Shown piece after piece: positions 38,583 to 47,226 of a DNA stretch of 64,000 nucleotides (within the stretch, counting starts at the first letter, position 1; every line of letters begins with the position of its first letter). The position numbers and the translations under genes were made by a program. The notes beneath the pieces are model-generated. The model was not told the DNA's origin. It searched no databases and was given only the letters and a program-made list of their open reading frames with translations. The stretch covers positions 372,001-436,000 of the forward strand of contig NZ_RHHP01000001.1 in NCBI RefSeq assembly GCF_003710815.1. The letters are read 5' to 3'. This DNA is from Brevibacillus centrosporus (lineage in GTDB: Bacteria; Bacillota; Bacilli; Brevibacillales; Brevibacillaceae).

Positions 38583-39425
38583 CTATGGTACCTCGCTGCA
38601 TACGCCAGTATAGGGAACACATCCTGCCGTATCCGGACAAAAGCCTGGATTCTGCTCACATAAAGTGCTCGCATAAGCAGAGTTCCCCTCACTGAGAAAT
38701 TTGAAGTAGCAGACGATCTCGTGATTGCGGGCAGCTAAACTGTTCAGCTGGAATGACAAAAGGTGTTTCGTATTGACATGCCGGTAAAATAATCCACTCT
38801 TTGTAAACGGGGGTGGATAAGCTTTTGCCGGTAAGGTTGGAATAATATCATGAACATTGGCAATCCGAAAACTATTCTTCACCGTTTGGTTGAAGCGAGT
38901 CGCAAAAACTGGGTCGGCCACGCGCGGGCTGCCATACGTATAGACAAACGGGTTTTTAAACTTGGTGTTGACCGCTATATCCAGCCCTGCAAGGACGGCG
39001 ACACCTCCTCCAAGACTGTGTCCCGCAACGAAAAGCCGCTTTGATTTTGAGAGCTTGCTTACTTCTCTGATGAATTCATTTCTGGCCGATTGATAGATAC
39101 AAGTAAACCCCCGATGCGTTTTTCCCGCCTTCTTGACGAACGGATAAGGGACTTGATATAAATCCTGGTCAGACTCGTTGTCGTTAAATGTGCGCGTTCC
39201 CCGAAAGGTTACAACGATATGCTCTTTTGATTCTGCGATGAAACCAAATATCTCCGATTTCGGTTCCTCTACGCCCGCCAAGGCTTTCACGATATAGCGA
39301 AGGCTGAACCCCTTTGGCATTACAATGGTGTCCCTTTCAAAAAGCTGGTACGCCTGATGGATCATCGCTGCAAGAAAGATCGACTCTTCCTCGTACGTCA
39401 TTTTACTCTTTCCCGTGCTATCCAA
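38583..39425 (-). CDS. Class 3 lipase (intact active site)
   Basis: An alpha/beta-hydrolase of the fungal-type lipase 3 family, about 280 residues. The nucleophile elbow is GHSLGGGVAV, the catalytic Asp is in VHDIIPTLP and the His in RNHEIVCYF. No signal peptide is seen. The C-terminus has four cysteines in a short motif (CEQNPGFCPDTAGC, then GVC) shared with its neighbour. The start is TTG 39425 with GGGAGG upstream; the frame opens at 39479, overlapping the upstream gene. It is a tandem duplicate of the gene at 39448-40293. Confidence 0.85.
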   Translation of the reverse strand: MDSTGKSKMTYEEESIFLAAMIHQAYQLFERDTIVMPKGFSLRYIVKALAGVEEPKSEIFGFIAESKEHIVVTFRGTRTFNDNESDQDLYQVPYPFVKKAGKTHRGFTCIYQSARNEFIREVSKLSKSKRLFVAGHSLGGGVAVLAGLDIAVNTKFKNPFVYTYGSPRVADPVFATRFNQTVKNSFRIANVHDIIPTLPAKAYPPPFTKSGLFYRHVNTKHLLSFQLNSLAARNHEIVCYFKFLSEGNSAYASTLCEQNPGFCPDTAGCVPYTGVCSEVP

Positions 39426-39447
39426 CTCGACTTCTCCTCCCAACGAT

Positions 39448-40293
39448 CTATGGTTTCTCAGGCTTGCATACTCCTTCAAATGGCATACACATTTCCGTAT
39501 CAGGACAAAAGCCTGGGTTTTGCGTGCATAATGATTGGGAGAATATCGGATTCAGTTGGCGAAGACCTTTGAAATAACAAGCAATCGCATCATTTCGAGG
39601 TGTATTCTCTAATTGAAAAGCAATCGGAAATTTGGTGCTCACATGCTGATAAACAATCCCCTCGGTAGTGAAAGGTGGCGGATATTTGGGATCAGGGAAA
39701 GTCGAATACGGATCGTGGATATTGACAATCCGAAAGCTATTTTCAATCGTTTGATTGAATCGGTGCGCAAATGCAGGGTCTCCAATACGCGGACTTCCAT
39801 ACGTATACACAAAGGGTTGCTCGAACTTTGTGTTCACGGCAATATCCAAAGCAGCCATCACCGCTATAGCCCCCCCATAATTGTGTCCCGCAACAAGCAG
39901 CCTTTTCGCTCCAGAGAAATGATTTATTTTTCTGATCAGTTCATCCCTTGTGGAACGGTAAAGGCATGTAAACCCACGAGATGTTTTGCCAGCATCTCGA
40001 ACAAACGGAAAGGGAATTTGGATGATGTCATACGCTGCTAAAAGATCAGCAGGATACGCAGCGTACCCCCGAAAGGCAACCACGATTTGTTCTTTTGACT
40101 CCGCTACAAACCCGATCACGACTTCCGTAGGATTTTCCACGTCTGCAAGCGCGCGAATGATCAATCTCAGTTTATAGCCTTGGGGCAAGGTTAGCTTTCC
40201 TTCATAAAACAACGGATACGCTTGATAGCACATGCCTGCGAGCAAGATGGCGTCTTTCCTGTTAAACAAATTCATTTTATTTACGTAATCCAT
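39448..40293 (-). CDS. Class 3 lipase homologue with lost catalytic residues
   Basis: A 281-residue paralogue of the gene just downstream, with the same architecture and the C-terminal four-Cys motif (CTQNPGFCPDTEMC). The nucleophile elbow reads GHNYGGAIAV, so Ser is replaced by Asn. At the position of the catalytic His the sequence is RNDAIACYF, so His is replaced by Asp. The reading frame is otherwise intact and well conserved (FVYTYGSPRIGDPAF), which argues for selection on a non-lipolytic role rather than simple decay. ATG 40293 has AAAGGA upstream. Confidence 0.85.
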   Translation of the reverse strand: MDYVNKMNLFNRKDAILLAGMCYQAYPLFYEGKLTLPQGYKLRLIIRALADVENPTEVVIGFVAESKEQIVVAFRGYAAYPADLLAAYDIIQIPFPFVRDAGKTSRGFTCLYRSTRDELIRKINHFSGAKRLLVAGHNYGGAIAVMAALDIAVNTKFEQPFVYTYGSPRIGDPAFAHRFNQTIENSFRIVNIHDPYSTFPDPKYPPPFTTEGIVYQHVSTKFPIAFQLENTPRNDAIACYFKGLRQLNPIFSQSLCTQNPGFCPDTEMCMPFEGVCKPEKP

Positions 40294-40394
40294 GAACACG
40301 AATCCTTTCGGAGCAAGGTCAAAGTCTCTCCTTAATGAGCCTATGCCCAGAAGGACTACTGCGTGCTTTTCCCACGGCGCTTTATTAGCAAAAA

Positions 40395-40418
40395 GAGGAA
40401 GTCTGATCAGACCTCCTC
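40395..40418 (-). terminator. Terminator of the ger operon
   Basis: Minus strand GAGGAGGTCTGA pairs with TCAGACTTCCTC and is followed by TTTTTGC. It is placed 54 bases after the GerB-type gene stop. Confidence 0.85.
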
Positions 40419-40472
40419 CATGGATTTAAAACACGAGGGGACAGGTTGTATCTCCACCATCTCGTTAAGAAT

Positions 40473-41831
40473 TTACTGCCTAAAAGCTCCCGAAGCTTTT
40501 TTTCTCGCTGTCTTTTGTTTGCCGTGATTCAGCGCCTGCATCTCCGCGTAGCTGGCCAGCAGTGCGATAAAAAACAGCACGGTGAAGCTAATTCCCGTGA
40601 CGATCCCCCCCAGCTCGGACTTATCGAGGAAAAATTGCCCCGCTAAAATCGTTAGGACGCAGCCTAGCATGGCGATCGCTCCTACCCAAACACTGTAGCG
40701 AAAGAAGCGGTACAGCTTCGTTCCCTCTGGCATGCTCACCTGCTCATCCATTTTCCGATTCATCCGTGACTTTATGTAAAAGATCGTGATCAGGGGAAGC
40801 TGCAGGATCAAAACGACCAAAGGCAAGCTGTAGCTCAGGAACATATCGAGATCAGGTATTCTTTGAAAAAGCAGGATGGACGTGACCGCAATCATCCAGC
40901 CCGCTGGAAAGTTATAGATGGGATAGTGCGCTTGTCCCCCAAAGGAACCGATTCCGACCAGAAAAGCCAAATAAGCCACGACGACCTTAATGGCAAAGGC
41001 CGGAAACCACAGACTGAACATCACGATTTCAACGCGGTCCAAAAAGTCAGTCACATGGATTTGCTGAACGAGGATAAACATGGGGAAATTCAACCGGCTT
41101 GCAATCGTGTACCCCATCACACCGAGTAGAATCAGCAACAGCATCGTAGCCGTGAAGCCCACAATGAGTATTCCATGCTTCATGGCAGAGAAAAACAAGC
41201 GCGGATGTGTCGATGCATGCAAGAAGGCACCAAACAAAAAGATGTCTCCGTAAATGCCGACCGGTAGTATATTGCTGACAAGCAGACGATTCATGCTGGT
41301 GCTAAGGATCGGCTCGAGCCGTTCGAAGCTGTACTCATTTCCCAGCAGCACATACATGCACATCGATAAAAGAAAGAAGACAGGGAAATACATCTCATTG
41401 ACCCGCGCCGCAATCTCCAAGCTCGTTTTGCCATAGTACATAATCAGCAAAACAAGAACGATCAGCGTTATTTCGATCGGAGTCTGCGGCAGCAGGGTTG
41501 CGTGAAAAAATTTGCTTGCTCCCTTTATATCGAGGCAGATGATCAGCCAAATATAAAGCAGGATCACGATATTTACGATTCCGCCAAACCACTTGCCAAA
41601 AATGATAAACACAATTTCGAACATGTTTTTCCCTGGATATGCCCGTGTCATCTCAGCGAGGACAAAGGCAACCAGTATCGCATAGCCAACAGGAACGACT
41701 TGCGAAAACCACGCATCCATCTTCGCCACTCCGGCCAGTGAGTGAAAAAAAGAAATCAGCATGCCAGTCAGAAGTACATTCCCGACCAGCCATGCTGTTT
41801 GCCTATGATTTATCACTTGTTTATGAATCAT
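40473..41831 (-). CDS. Spore germination permease, GerAB family
   Basis: The B subunit of a germinant receptor, a 12-TM APC-fold transporter-like protein in the spore inner membrane that binds the germinant. It has 452 residues, longer than the usual 360-370 because of a C-terminal stretch with two extra hydrophobic helices (VWVGAIAMLGCVLTILAG and IVTGISFTVLFFIALLAS) and a basic tail. Its start MIHKQVINHRQTAWLVG and YGDIFLFGAFLHA region fit the family. It is the last gene of the A-C-D-B operon, with GGAGGGA before the ATG. Confidence 0.88.
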   Translation of the reverse strand: MIHKQVINHRQTAWLVGNVLLTGMLISFFHSLAGVAKMDAWFSQVVPVGYAILVAFVLAEMTRAYPGKNMFEIVFIIFGKWFGGIVNIVILLYIWLIICLDIKGASKFFHATLLPQTPIEITLIVLVLLIMYYGKTSLEIAARVNEMYFPVFFLLSMCMYVLLGNEYSFERLEPILSTSMNRLLVSNILPVGIYGDIFLFGAFLHASTHPRLFFSAMKHGILIVGFTATMLLLILLGVMGYTIASRLNFPMFILVQQIHVTDFLDRVEIVMFSLWFPAFAIKVVVAYLAFLVGIGSFGGQAHYPIYNFPAGWMIAVTSILLFQRIPDLDMFLSYSLPLVVLILQLPLITIFYIKSRMNRKMDEQVSMPEGTKLYRFFRYSVWVGAIAMLGCVLTILAGQFFLDKSELGGIVTGISFTVLFFIALLASYAEMQALNHGKQKTARKKASGAFRQ

Positions 41832-41844
41832 TGGGGTCCCTCCT

Positions 41845-42081
41845 CTACAGCAGTTGATCCACCCACATCTTGATGTGCGGAGACAGGATGTTCAACAAAT
41901 GCCCTACAGGAAGCAGCTGCGTTTGTTGAAACTGCAAGATGGCAAATAGAAAAATGGTTAGTCCGTACAGCGTAAACAGAACAGCTTGCTGTTTTCCGGG
42001 CATTCGTTTTCGAGTCCACAGAAAACTGATCAGCTTGACGATAAAGACAGTGCAAAAAAACAACAGAAAGAGTCGGTTCAT
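41845..42081 (-). CDS. Small two-TM protein, probable germinant-receptor D subunit
   Basis: A 78-residue protein with two hydrophobic segments (LFLLFFCTVFIVKLISFLW at about 4-22 and a second at about 35-52) and a hydrophilic connector. Small two-TM proteins encoded inside ger operons (D subunits, as in B. subtilis and B. megaterium) modulate receptor activity. Its ATG overlaps the GerC stop (TAATG) and it sits before the B subunit. The assignment is by size, topology and position. Confidence 0.75.
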   Translation of the reverse strand: MNRLFLLFFCTVFIVKLISFLWTRKRMPGKQQAVLFTLYGLTIFLFAILQFQQTQLLPVGHLLNILSPHIKMWVDQLL

Positions 42082-43238
42082 TACGGATCTTCCTTCGTGA
42101 TATTGGTGGTGGTCTGTCCTACATTGGAGACCTGTACATGACTTTCGATTGAGCTGGTGATATGCGGCAGCACATCATTCCAATGATCCCGGTACTTTCT
42201 TTTCCATTCAATCGGGTAGTTCCTCGCCAGGATAATTCCCAATCCGATCGTATCAGAGCGTGTCTCCTTCGTTTTATTGATGATCTTTTGGATGCTTTCG
42301 GTAATATCCTTTTCCAGCTTTTTCTCGATCATCAGGTTCACTTTTCGCTCTGACAAGTCATAGGTACTCATATTTTCCACGACACCAACTGTTGTATAGA
42401 TCCTGATGTTATAATGGATTCTGCCATTTTTGATGGCGGGCTCAATATTTGCCCTCCCTTTTTGAAAGTAGACGCTGAAACGCTGCCCACTCCCCAAATC
42501 CAGCAGGGTGGAAAAGGAATCAAAGGTACGCTGAAACCAATGCAAGCCGCCAACCTCTTGAGAGGTGTATTTTCCAACGAGCTTATCCCCTCTGAAAATA
42601 CCGATTCCTGTAGCTCCGATCTCTTTGCTTTTACCTTTTGGCTGAGAATCGATAGCCTCAAAGATCGGCAAAAAGGCATCGACTCCCGGCGTATTCAGCA
42701 TTTGCGAGATATCTTTGATTGTCACGGGAATGGTGATGGCCTTTACCATTTCGCGAATGGCCTCACCAGAAAAACGTTCGAACTGCGGCTGGGCTTCCAG
42801 CAGGCTAATCGCCTTTCCCTTTGTCATCACGATGTAGGCAGTCAAACGGTTTTCGGGAAAACGGGAGATGATGTCCAAAGGCTCGCTGAAGCCCTCTTTC
42901 GCCAATTGCTCTCCGATGATCACAACCCGATGGTGTGCGTAGTACAAATGCCTCGACATTCTCGCCTGGATCTTGTTGTTGGCGACACGGATCGTCTCTC
43001 CTACCGCCGAGTCTACGTAATAGGATTTGTCTCCGCTAGTGCCACCCCCGCCACCTGAAGCTCCTCCCAGACTGCTGACCAAAGGAACCTGAACCGACAA
43101 CCGATACAAGCCGTTCGGTTCTTTATCGATCGCCATAGCGATAACGAGCGCGATGTCGTTCACTTCCCGACGATCCCAGCAACCTACAACAGTCAGCATG
43201 GAGAGTACCACTGTGAAAACGAGCGCCATACGTTTCAC
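42081..43238 (-). CDS. Germinant receptor lipoprotein, GerAC family
   Basis: The C subunit of a germinant receptor, a lipoprotein on the outer face of the spore inner membrane. About 385 residues are read from GTG 43238 (GGAGGGGAG upstream), overlapping the A-subunit stop by four bases. The lipobox is TVVGCWDRRE, the family's usual WD-R start to the mature protein. A glycine-rich loop (GGASGGGGGTSG) is an insertion. The remainder shows the three-domain Ger(x)C fold. Confidence 0.93.
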   Translation of the reverse strand: MKRMALVFTVVLSMLTVVGCWDRREVNDIALVIAMAIDKEPNGLYRLSVQVPLVSSLGGASGGGGGTSGDKSYYVDSAVGETIRVANNKIQARMSRHLYYAHHRVVIIGEQLAKEGFSEPLDIISRFPENRLTAYIVMTKGKAISLLEAQPQFERFSGEAIREMVKAITIPVTIKDISQMLNTPGVDAFLPIFEAIDSQPKGKSKEIGATGIGIFRGDKLVGKYTSQEVGGLHWFQRTFDSFSTLLDLGSGQRFSVYFQKGRANIEPAIKNGRIHYNIRIYTTVGVVENMSTYDLSERKVNLMIEKKLEKDITESIQKIINKTKETRSDTIGLGIILARNYPIEWKRKYRDHWNDVLPHITSSIESHVQVSNVGQTTTNITKEDP

Positions 43239-44845
43239 GAGCTCCCCTCCTCGTTTGAATGCTTGTTTCCTTGAACCCCCTCTTGTCCTTTGTCTCTCTC
43301 GATTCCACCAGCAAAGCCAGCATCCATCCTGCGTGCGTTTTGGATTCCCATAAAGCTCGGCCGTTTTTGGAGTTCGGCCCACGGAGATCGTATCAGAACG
43401 TCTTTTAGATCACCGACAGACAACGGAGCAAGAGGAGATAGATACGGTACTCCAAACGATCGCAGGTTCGCCATATGCCCGATGATAATGAGCAACACCA
43501 CCAAAATACCGTATATACCGAGGATGGAAGCAGCGATCATGATCGGAAAGCGTAACATGCGCAAGGCGATTGCTGCATTGAAATGAGGGATCGTAAAAGA
43601 AGCGATCCCTGTGATGGAAACGACAATGACCATCGGGGCGGAAACAATACCCGCCTGCACGGCTGCTTGGCCCACAACAAGAGCGCCTAAAATGCTTACT
43701 GCCTGGCCCACGGTCTTCGGCAAGCGAATACCTGCTTCGCGCAGCGCTTCAAAGGCAATCTCCATCAGCAGCGCTTCCACGATCGCTGGAAAGGGAATGG
43801 ATTCCCGAGCTGCCGCAATGCTGAGCAGCAAGGTTGTCGGTATCATTTGCTGATGAAAGGTAGTAATCGCTACGTAAACTCCTGGCGTGAGCAGCGAGAT
43901 GAACACGAATAGGTACCTCAGCCAGCGAACCAGCGTCGACATTTGAAACCGCTCGTAGTAGTCTTCGTTCGCCTGCATCATCATCCAGAACGTCGCAGGT
44001 GCCAGCAGTACCATCGGGGTTCCGTCTACGAAAATAGCCACTCGCCCTTCCAGCAAGGCCCCGGCAACTGTGTCCGGCCGCTCGGAGTATTTGACCTGCG
44101 GAAATGGCGAGTACATACTGTCCTGAATCAATTCTTCAATATATCCACTTTCCAAGACAGCATCGATGTCAATCTTCGCAATACGCGAGGAGACCTCTTC
44201 CACAAGCTGCGGATCCGTGATCCCTTCTAAAAAAGCTACAACGACATTCGTATTGGATTCTCGGCCAACGACAATGGACTTCATTTTCAGCCGTGGCGTT
44301 TTGAGTTTTCGCCTCAGCATCGATGTATTGGTACGAATGTTTTCGATGAAGCCTTCCCGCGGTCCACGAATGACAGCTTCGCCTTCCGGTTCGTTTACGG
44401 ACCGTTTTTCAGCACCCCGAATCCCTAGCGTAAGCGCCTCCGTGTTTCCATCCACCAATATTCCTGTGTCGCCGCTAAGAACTGCCTGCAGCAGCTTCTT
44501 GTAATCGTCCACCTTGGCGATTTGTGAGACAGGGAGCAGGTCTTCCTCGATGACTTCTATACTGTCATCGCCATCCTCGAGGATCATTAAAGCTTTCAAC
44601 GCCTGGTTTACTTCTTTTGTATCAATCAAACCATCCACGAATATGGCAATGGCGTGCACGCTGTTTTTTTGTTTAAATTCCCGGATGACGAAATCAGAGC
44701 AATCCGAGAACAAATGCTTGAGAAAGGTTACGTTATCTTCTAATTCAGGAAAAAGCGGAATGCCTTCCAGCTCGGTCAAACTGCAGGCATCGATCGTGTC
44801 AATGAGTTCTTGTATCCGGTCTTTTTCTTTACGAGGAAACTTCAT
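43235..44845 (-). CDS. Germinant receptor A subunit, GerAA family
   Basis: The A subunit, a membrane protein with a large N-terminal soluble domain (about 1-295) and five or so C-terminal TM helices; GerA-type subunits assemble into ion channels that trigger germination. The 536-residue length is normal. Family motifs include RGPREGFIENIRTNTSMLRRK, split here as RGPREGFIEN and TNTSMLRRKL, and FPAIVEALLMEIAFEALREAG, seen as PFPAIVEALLMEIAFEALRE. ATG 44845 follows GGTGAAAGTG. The upstream promoter matches sigma-G. Confidence 0.95.
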   Translation of the reverse strand: MKFPRKEKDRIQELIDTIDACSLTELEGIPLFPELEDNVTFLKHLFSDCSDFVIREFKQKNSVHAIAIFVDGLIDTKEVNQALKALMILEDGDDSIEVIEEDLLPVSQIAKVDDYKKLLQAVLSGDTGILVDGNTEALTLGIRGAEKRSVNEPEGEAVIRGPREGFIENIRTNTSMLRRKLKTPRLKMKSIVVGRESNTNVVVAFLEGITDPQLVEEVSSRIAKIDIDAVLESGYIEELIQDSMYSPFPQVKYSERPDTVAGALLEGRVAIFVDGTPMVLLAPATFWMMMQANEDYYERFQMSTLVRWLRYLFVFISLLTPGVYVAITTFHQQMIPTTLLLSIAAARESIPFPAIVEALLMEIAFEALREAGIRLPKTVGQAVSILGALVVGQAAVQAGIVSAPMVIVVSITGIASFTIPHFNAAIALRMLRFPIMIAASILGIYGILVVLLIIIGHMANLRSFGVPYLSPLAPLSVGDLKDVLIRSPWAELQKRPSFMGIQNARRMDAGFAGGIERDKGQEGVQGNKHSNEEGSS

Positions 44846-44875
44846 CACTTTCACCAACCAATGCCAAGATAACCG

Positions 44876-44905
44876 TATTATGGTTACCTTTGCTAGTTTG
44901 TATGT
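44876..44905 (-). promoter_or_regulatory. Sigma-G-like promoter of the ger operon
   Basis: Minus strand: ACATA (44905-44901) at -35, 18-base spacer, CATAATA (44882-44876) at -10. The -10 fits the sigma-G form CATnnTA exactly and the -35 fits GnATR in four of five positions. Forespore expression is the norm for ger receptor operons. Confidence 0.7.
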
Positions 44906-44985
44906 ATGGAGGCAGGTATTTCCTCGAATATTGCTCGATCAACTGGAGAAAGTAGGGGCAACGTAACTGGGAAGAAGGGATCCAA

Positions 44986-45888
44986 ATGGCGGTTGCTGCC
45001 AAAGAATACGAGCTGACACTGGATGGTCACTCCATGATGATCACCAACCCTTACAAACCGTTGTGGCCAGACGCCAATGTGACCAAGCTGGACTACATTC
45101 GTTATTTGCTGCAAGTTTCACAGCCTCTTCTCGCCTATGCCAAAGATCGTCTGCTGACTGTCATCCGTTATCCGCATGGAATCGGCGACAAGCACTTTTA
45201 TCAAAAAAACGCCCCTGACTACTCTCCTGATTGGATCTCCACCAGTCTGTGGGAAAATACGCGATATGTCCTTTGCAACAATCAAGCTACCTTGATTTGG
45301 ATGGCGAACCAAGCAGCACTCGAGTGGCATGTCTCCTTTCATCGAGCGCAGGATGAGATCCCGACCGAGCTGGTCTTTGACCTGGATCCTTCCACAGAAG
45401 ATTTTTCGGTCGTCATCGAGTCCGCCCTGCTGTTAAAGGAGCTGCTCGATGAACTGCACCTCCCCTCTACACCGAAAACCTCTGGTGCGAGCGGCCTGCA
45501 AATCTATGTGCCGATCGAGCTTCGGTATTCGTTTGAGCAAACGCGGGAGGTAGGACAGTTTCTTGCCTCTTATTTGGTCAGCAAGCATCCAAATTTGGTT
45601 ACCGTAGAGAGATTGGTGAAAAATCGAGGGAGCAAGCTATACATCGATTACTTGCAGCATTGGCGAGGCAAAACTCTCCCGGCTCCGTATTCAACACGAG
45701 CAAGAGCAGGTGCAACAGTCTCGACGCCTCTTTTGTGGGAGGAAGTTGCCCATATTCACCCAACGGATTTTACCGTCCACAACGTCCCGCAGCGGCTTCA
45801 AACCAAGGGCGATTTGTTTGCTGCCGTGTCGTCTCCTCCCCGACGAGCAAGCCTTGACCCAATCCTCTCCTTTTTGCAGTCGAGGTGA
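44986..45888 (+). CDS. Stand-alone LigD-type DNA polymerase/primase domain protein
   Basis: A 300-residue AEP-superfamily polymerase equal to the Pol domain of LigD, which fills gaps and adds ribonucleotides during end joining. The catalytic acidic pair is in LVFDLDPS, the later Asp in LYIDYLQH, and the nucleotide-binding stretch is KTSGASGLQIYVPI. The upstream TNPYKPLWPD and DYSPDW segments fit the family. It is divergent from the ger operon and not fused to a ligase. A site GGAAGAAGGG lies before the ATG. Confidence 0.93.
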   Translation: MAVAAKEYELTLDGHSMMITNPYKPLWPDANVTKLDYIRYLLQVSQPLLAYAKDRLLTVIRYPHGIGDKHFYQKNAPDYSPDWISTSLWENTRYVLCNNQATLIWMANQAALEWHVSFHRAQDEIPTELVFDLDPSTEDFSVVIESALLLKELLDELHLPSTPKTSGASGLQIYVPIELRYSFEQTREVGQFLASYLVSKHPNLVTVERLVKNRGSKLYIDYLQHWRGKTLPAPYSTRARAGATVSTPLLWEEVAHIHPTDFTVHNVPQRLQTKGDLFAAVSSPPRRASLDPILSFLQSR

Positions 45889-45898
45889 TGGTGAATTT

Positions 45899-45928
45899 TT
45901 GAATCCTTGCTTCGGTTTATGCTATACT
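45899..45928 (+). promoter_or_regulatory. lgt promoter
   Basis: -35 TTGAAT (45899-45904), 18-base spacer, -10 TATACT (45923-45928) with an extended TGC just before it. It is about 35 bases before the lgt ATG. Confidence 0.7.
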
Positions 45929-45962
45929 GTGCAGAGACATTTAGAGGCAAGGAGGAACATTC

Positions 45963-46760
45963 ATGATTGATCCGATAGCAATTGCCATCGGGCCCTTAAA
46001 GATTCACTGGTACGGCATCATTATGGGACTTGCTTTTTTTCTAGGCACTTACCTCGCTCGGCGCAATTCAAAACGTTCAGGAATCGATCCCGATCACGTT
46101 TTGAATATGGTCGTATGGATCATCCCGGCAGCGATTATCTGTGCCCGCCTCTACTATGTAATCTTTGAATGGGATCAATATAAGGGCAACCTGATGGACA
46201 TCATCGCCGTCTGGAAAGGTGGTCTCGCCATTCACGGAGGTCTGATCGGCGGAGTTTTGGCCGGCAGCTGGTATATCCGTAAACACAACCTTCCTTTCCT
46301 CAAGCTCGCTGATGTGATGATGCCCAGTGTGATTTTAGGTCAAGCAATTGGGCGGTGGGGAAACTTTATTAACCAGGAAGCGCATGGCGGTCCTGCCACA
46401 GCCGAGTTTATGGCGAAGTTCCCCGCGTTTATCCGTGATCAGATGTATATCGGAGGACAGTACTATCACCCGACATTCTTATACGAATCGTTGTGGAATT
46501 TGGTCGTCTTCGGTATCCTTTTGCTCATGCTGTACCGTTTCAAAAAATTCGACGGGCAGATTCTGTTCAGCTACATGATTCTGTATTCGATCGGGCGTTT
46601 CTTTATTGAAGGCATGCGTACGGACAGTTTGCTCATTGCTGACACACTGCGTGTCGCTCAGCTTGTCAGCCTGAGTCTGATTGCCATCGGCTTGATACTC
46701 TTCCTCGTGTTTGCACGCAAAGGCAAGCAATCCCGGGAATCGCACAACACGGCAGAATAA
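45963..46760 (+). CDS. lgt: Prolipoprotein diacylglyceryl transferase
   Basis: Lgt moves diacylglycerol from phosphatidylglycerol to the lipobox cysteine. It has 265 residues and seven TM helices. The Lgt signature GRWGNFINQEAHGG, with its essential Arg/Asn/Glu, and the GLAIHGGLIGG motif are present. AAGGAGG precedes the ATG. Several lipoproteins in this window (GerC-type, VanY-type, tandem deacetylase, GH18-like) would be its substrates. Confidence 0.98.
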   Translation: MIDPIAIAIGPLKIHWYGIIMGLAFFLGTYLARRNSKRSGIDPDHVLNMVVWIIPAAIICARLYYVIFEWDQYKGNLMDIIAVWKGGLAIHGGLIGGVLAGSWYIRKHNLPFLKLADVMMPSVILGQAIGRWGNFINQEAHGGPATAEFMAKFPAFIRDQMYIGGQYYHPTFLYESLWNLVVFGILLLMLYRFKKFDGQILFSYMILYSIGRFFIEGMRTDSLLIADTLRVAQLVSLSLIAIGLILFLVFARKGKQSRESHNTAE

Positions 46761-46768
46761 TGAATGGA

Positions 46769-46800
46769 GAGTCCCTATCCTCTGTGGTAGGGGCTTTTTT
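46769..46800 (+). terminator. Intrinsic terminator after lgt
   Basis: CCCTATCC and GGTAGGG form an imperfect stem with a 5-base loop, followed by CTTTTTTC. Confidence 0.75.
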
Positions 46801-46877
46801 CATAGGGGTTTGTCTGAATACTCATAATGCTGGATAAACTAAGAGAGAGGAAAGAAACGAACACAGGAGGATGTGCA

Positions 46878-47117
46878 ATGGATGATGAGATGCTGGAAGA
46901 TTATCTGGATCGCGCGGTTCGCATCCACTTTGCTCCGGGAATGATAGGCGCCGGACTTTCTCCCTACGTAGACGGAAAGCTGTACGACTACAATCCGTCT
47001 GGCATCCTACTGGAAGAAAGTGATGGTTCGCTGGACTACATCCCTTTTTCATCGATACGACTCGTGCAAATTCGTCCAAAGCCAGGGCTCTGGGCGCGGT
47101 TGACCGGCTCCGCCTAA
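46878..47117 (+). CDS. Small acidic protein with LSm-like beta pattern (79 aa), unknown
   Basis: A 79-residue protein from ATG 46878, which has AGGAGG seven bases upstream. An acidic N-terminal helix (MDDEMLEDYLDRAVRIHF) is followed by alternating strands (GKLYDYNPSGILLEES, then LDYIPFSSIRLVQIRP). The pattern of a strand, a glycine turn and a terminal IPFSSIRLVQI resembles small Sm-like barrels. That is a structural impression only; no function is assigned. A bidirectional terminator follows. Confidence 0.7.
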   Translation: MDDEMLEDYLDRAVRIHFAPGMIGAGLSPYVDGKLYDYNPSGILLEESDGSLDYIPFSSIRLVQIRPKPGLWARLTGSA

Positions 47118-47160
47118 GCTTGTACGTGTGGTGGCAGGTGTGTACGTAGCAGCTGATCGA

Positions 47161-47210
47161 AAAAAAAGACACCCTATTTTCGGCTTGTCCGATGTCAGGT
47201 GTCTTTTTTA
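47161..47210. terminator. Bidirectional terminator
   Basis: AAAAAAAGACACC (ending 47173) and GGTGTCTTTTTTA (from 47198) form a long stem around an internal loop, between the convergent small gene and the phosphate transporter. Confidence 0.8.
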
Positions 47211-47226
47211 TGTATCTAGTCTTTAT

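Noticed and set aside
44986..45888. His-to-Gln change in the GLH motif of the LigD-type polymerase
   Set aside because: Gln at this position is, as far as I recall, also found in Firmicutes LigD proteins such as B. subtilis LigD, so it is probably not a lost residue.
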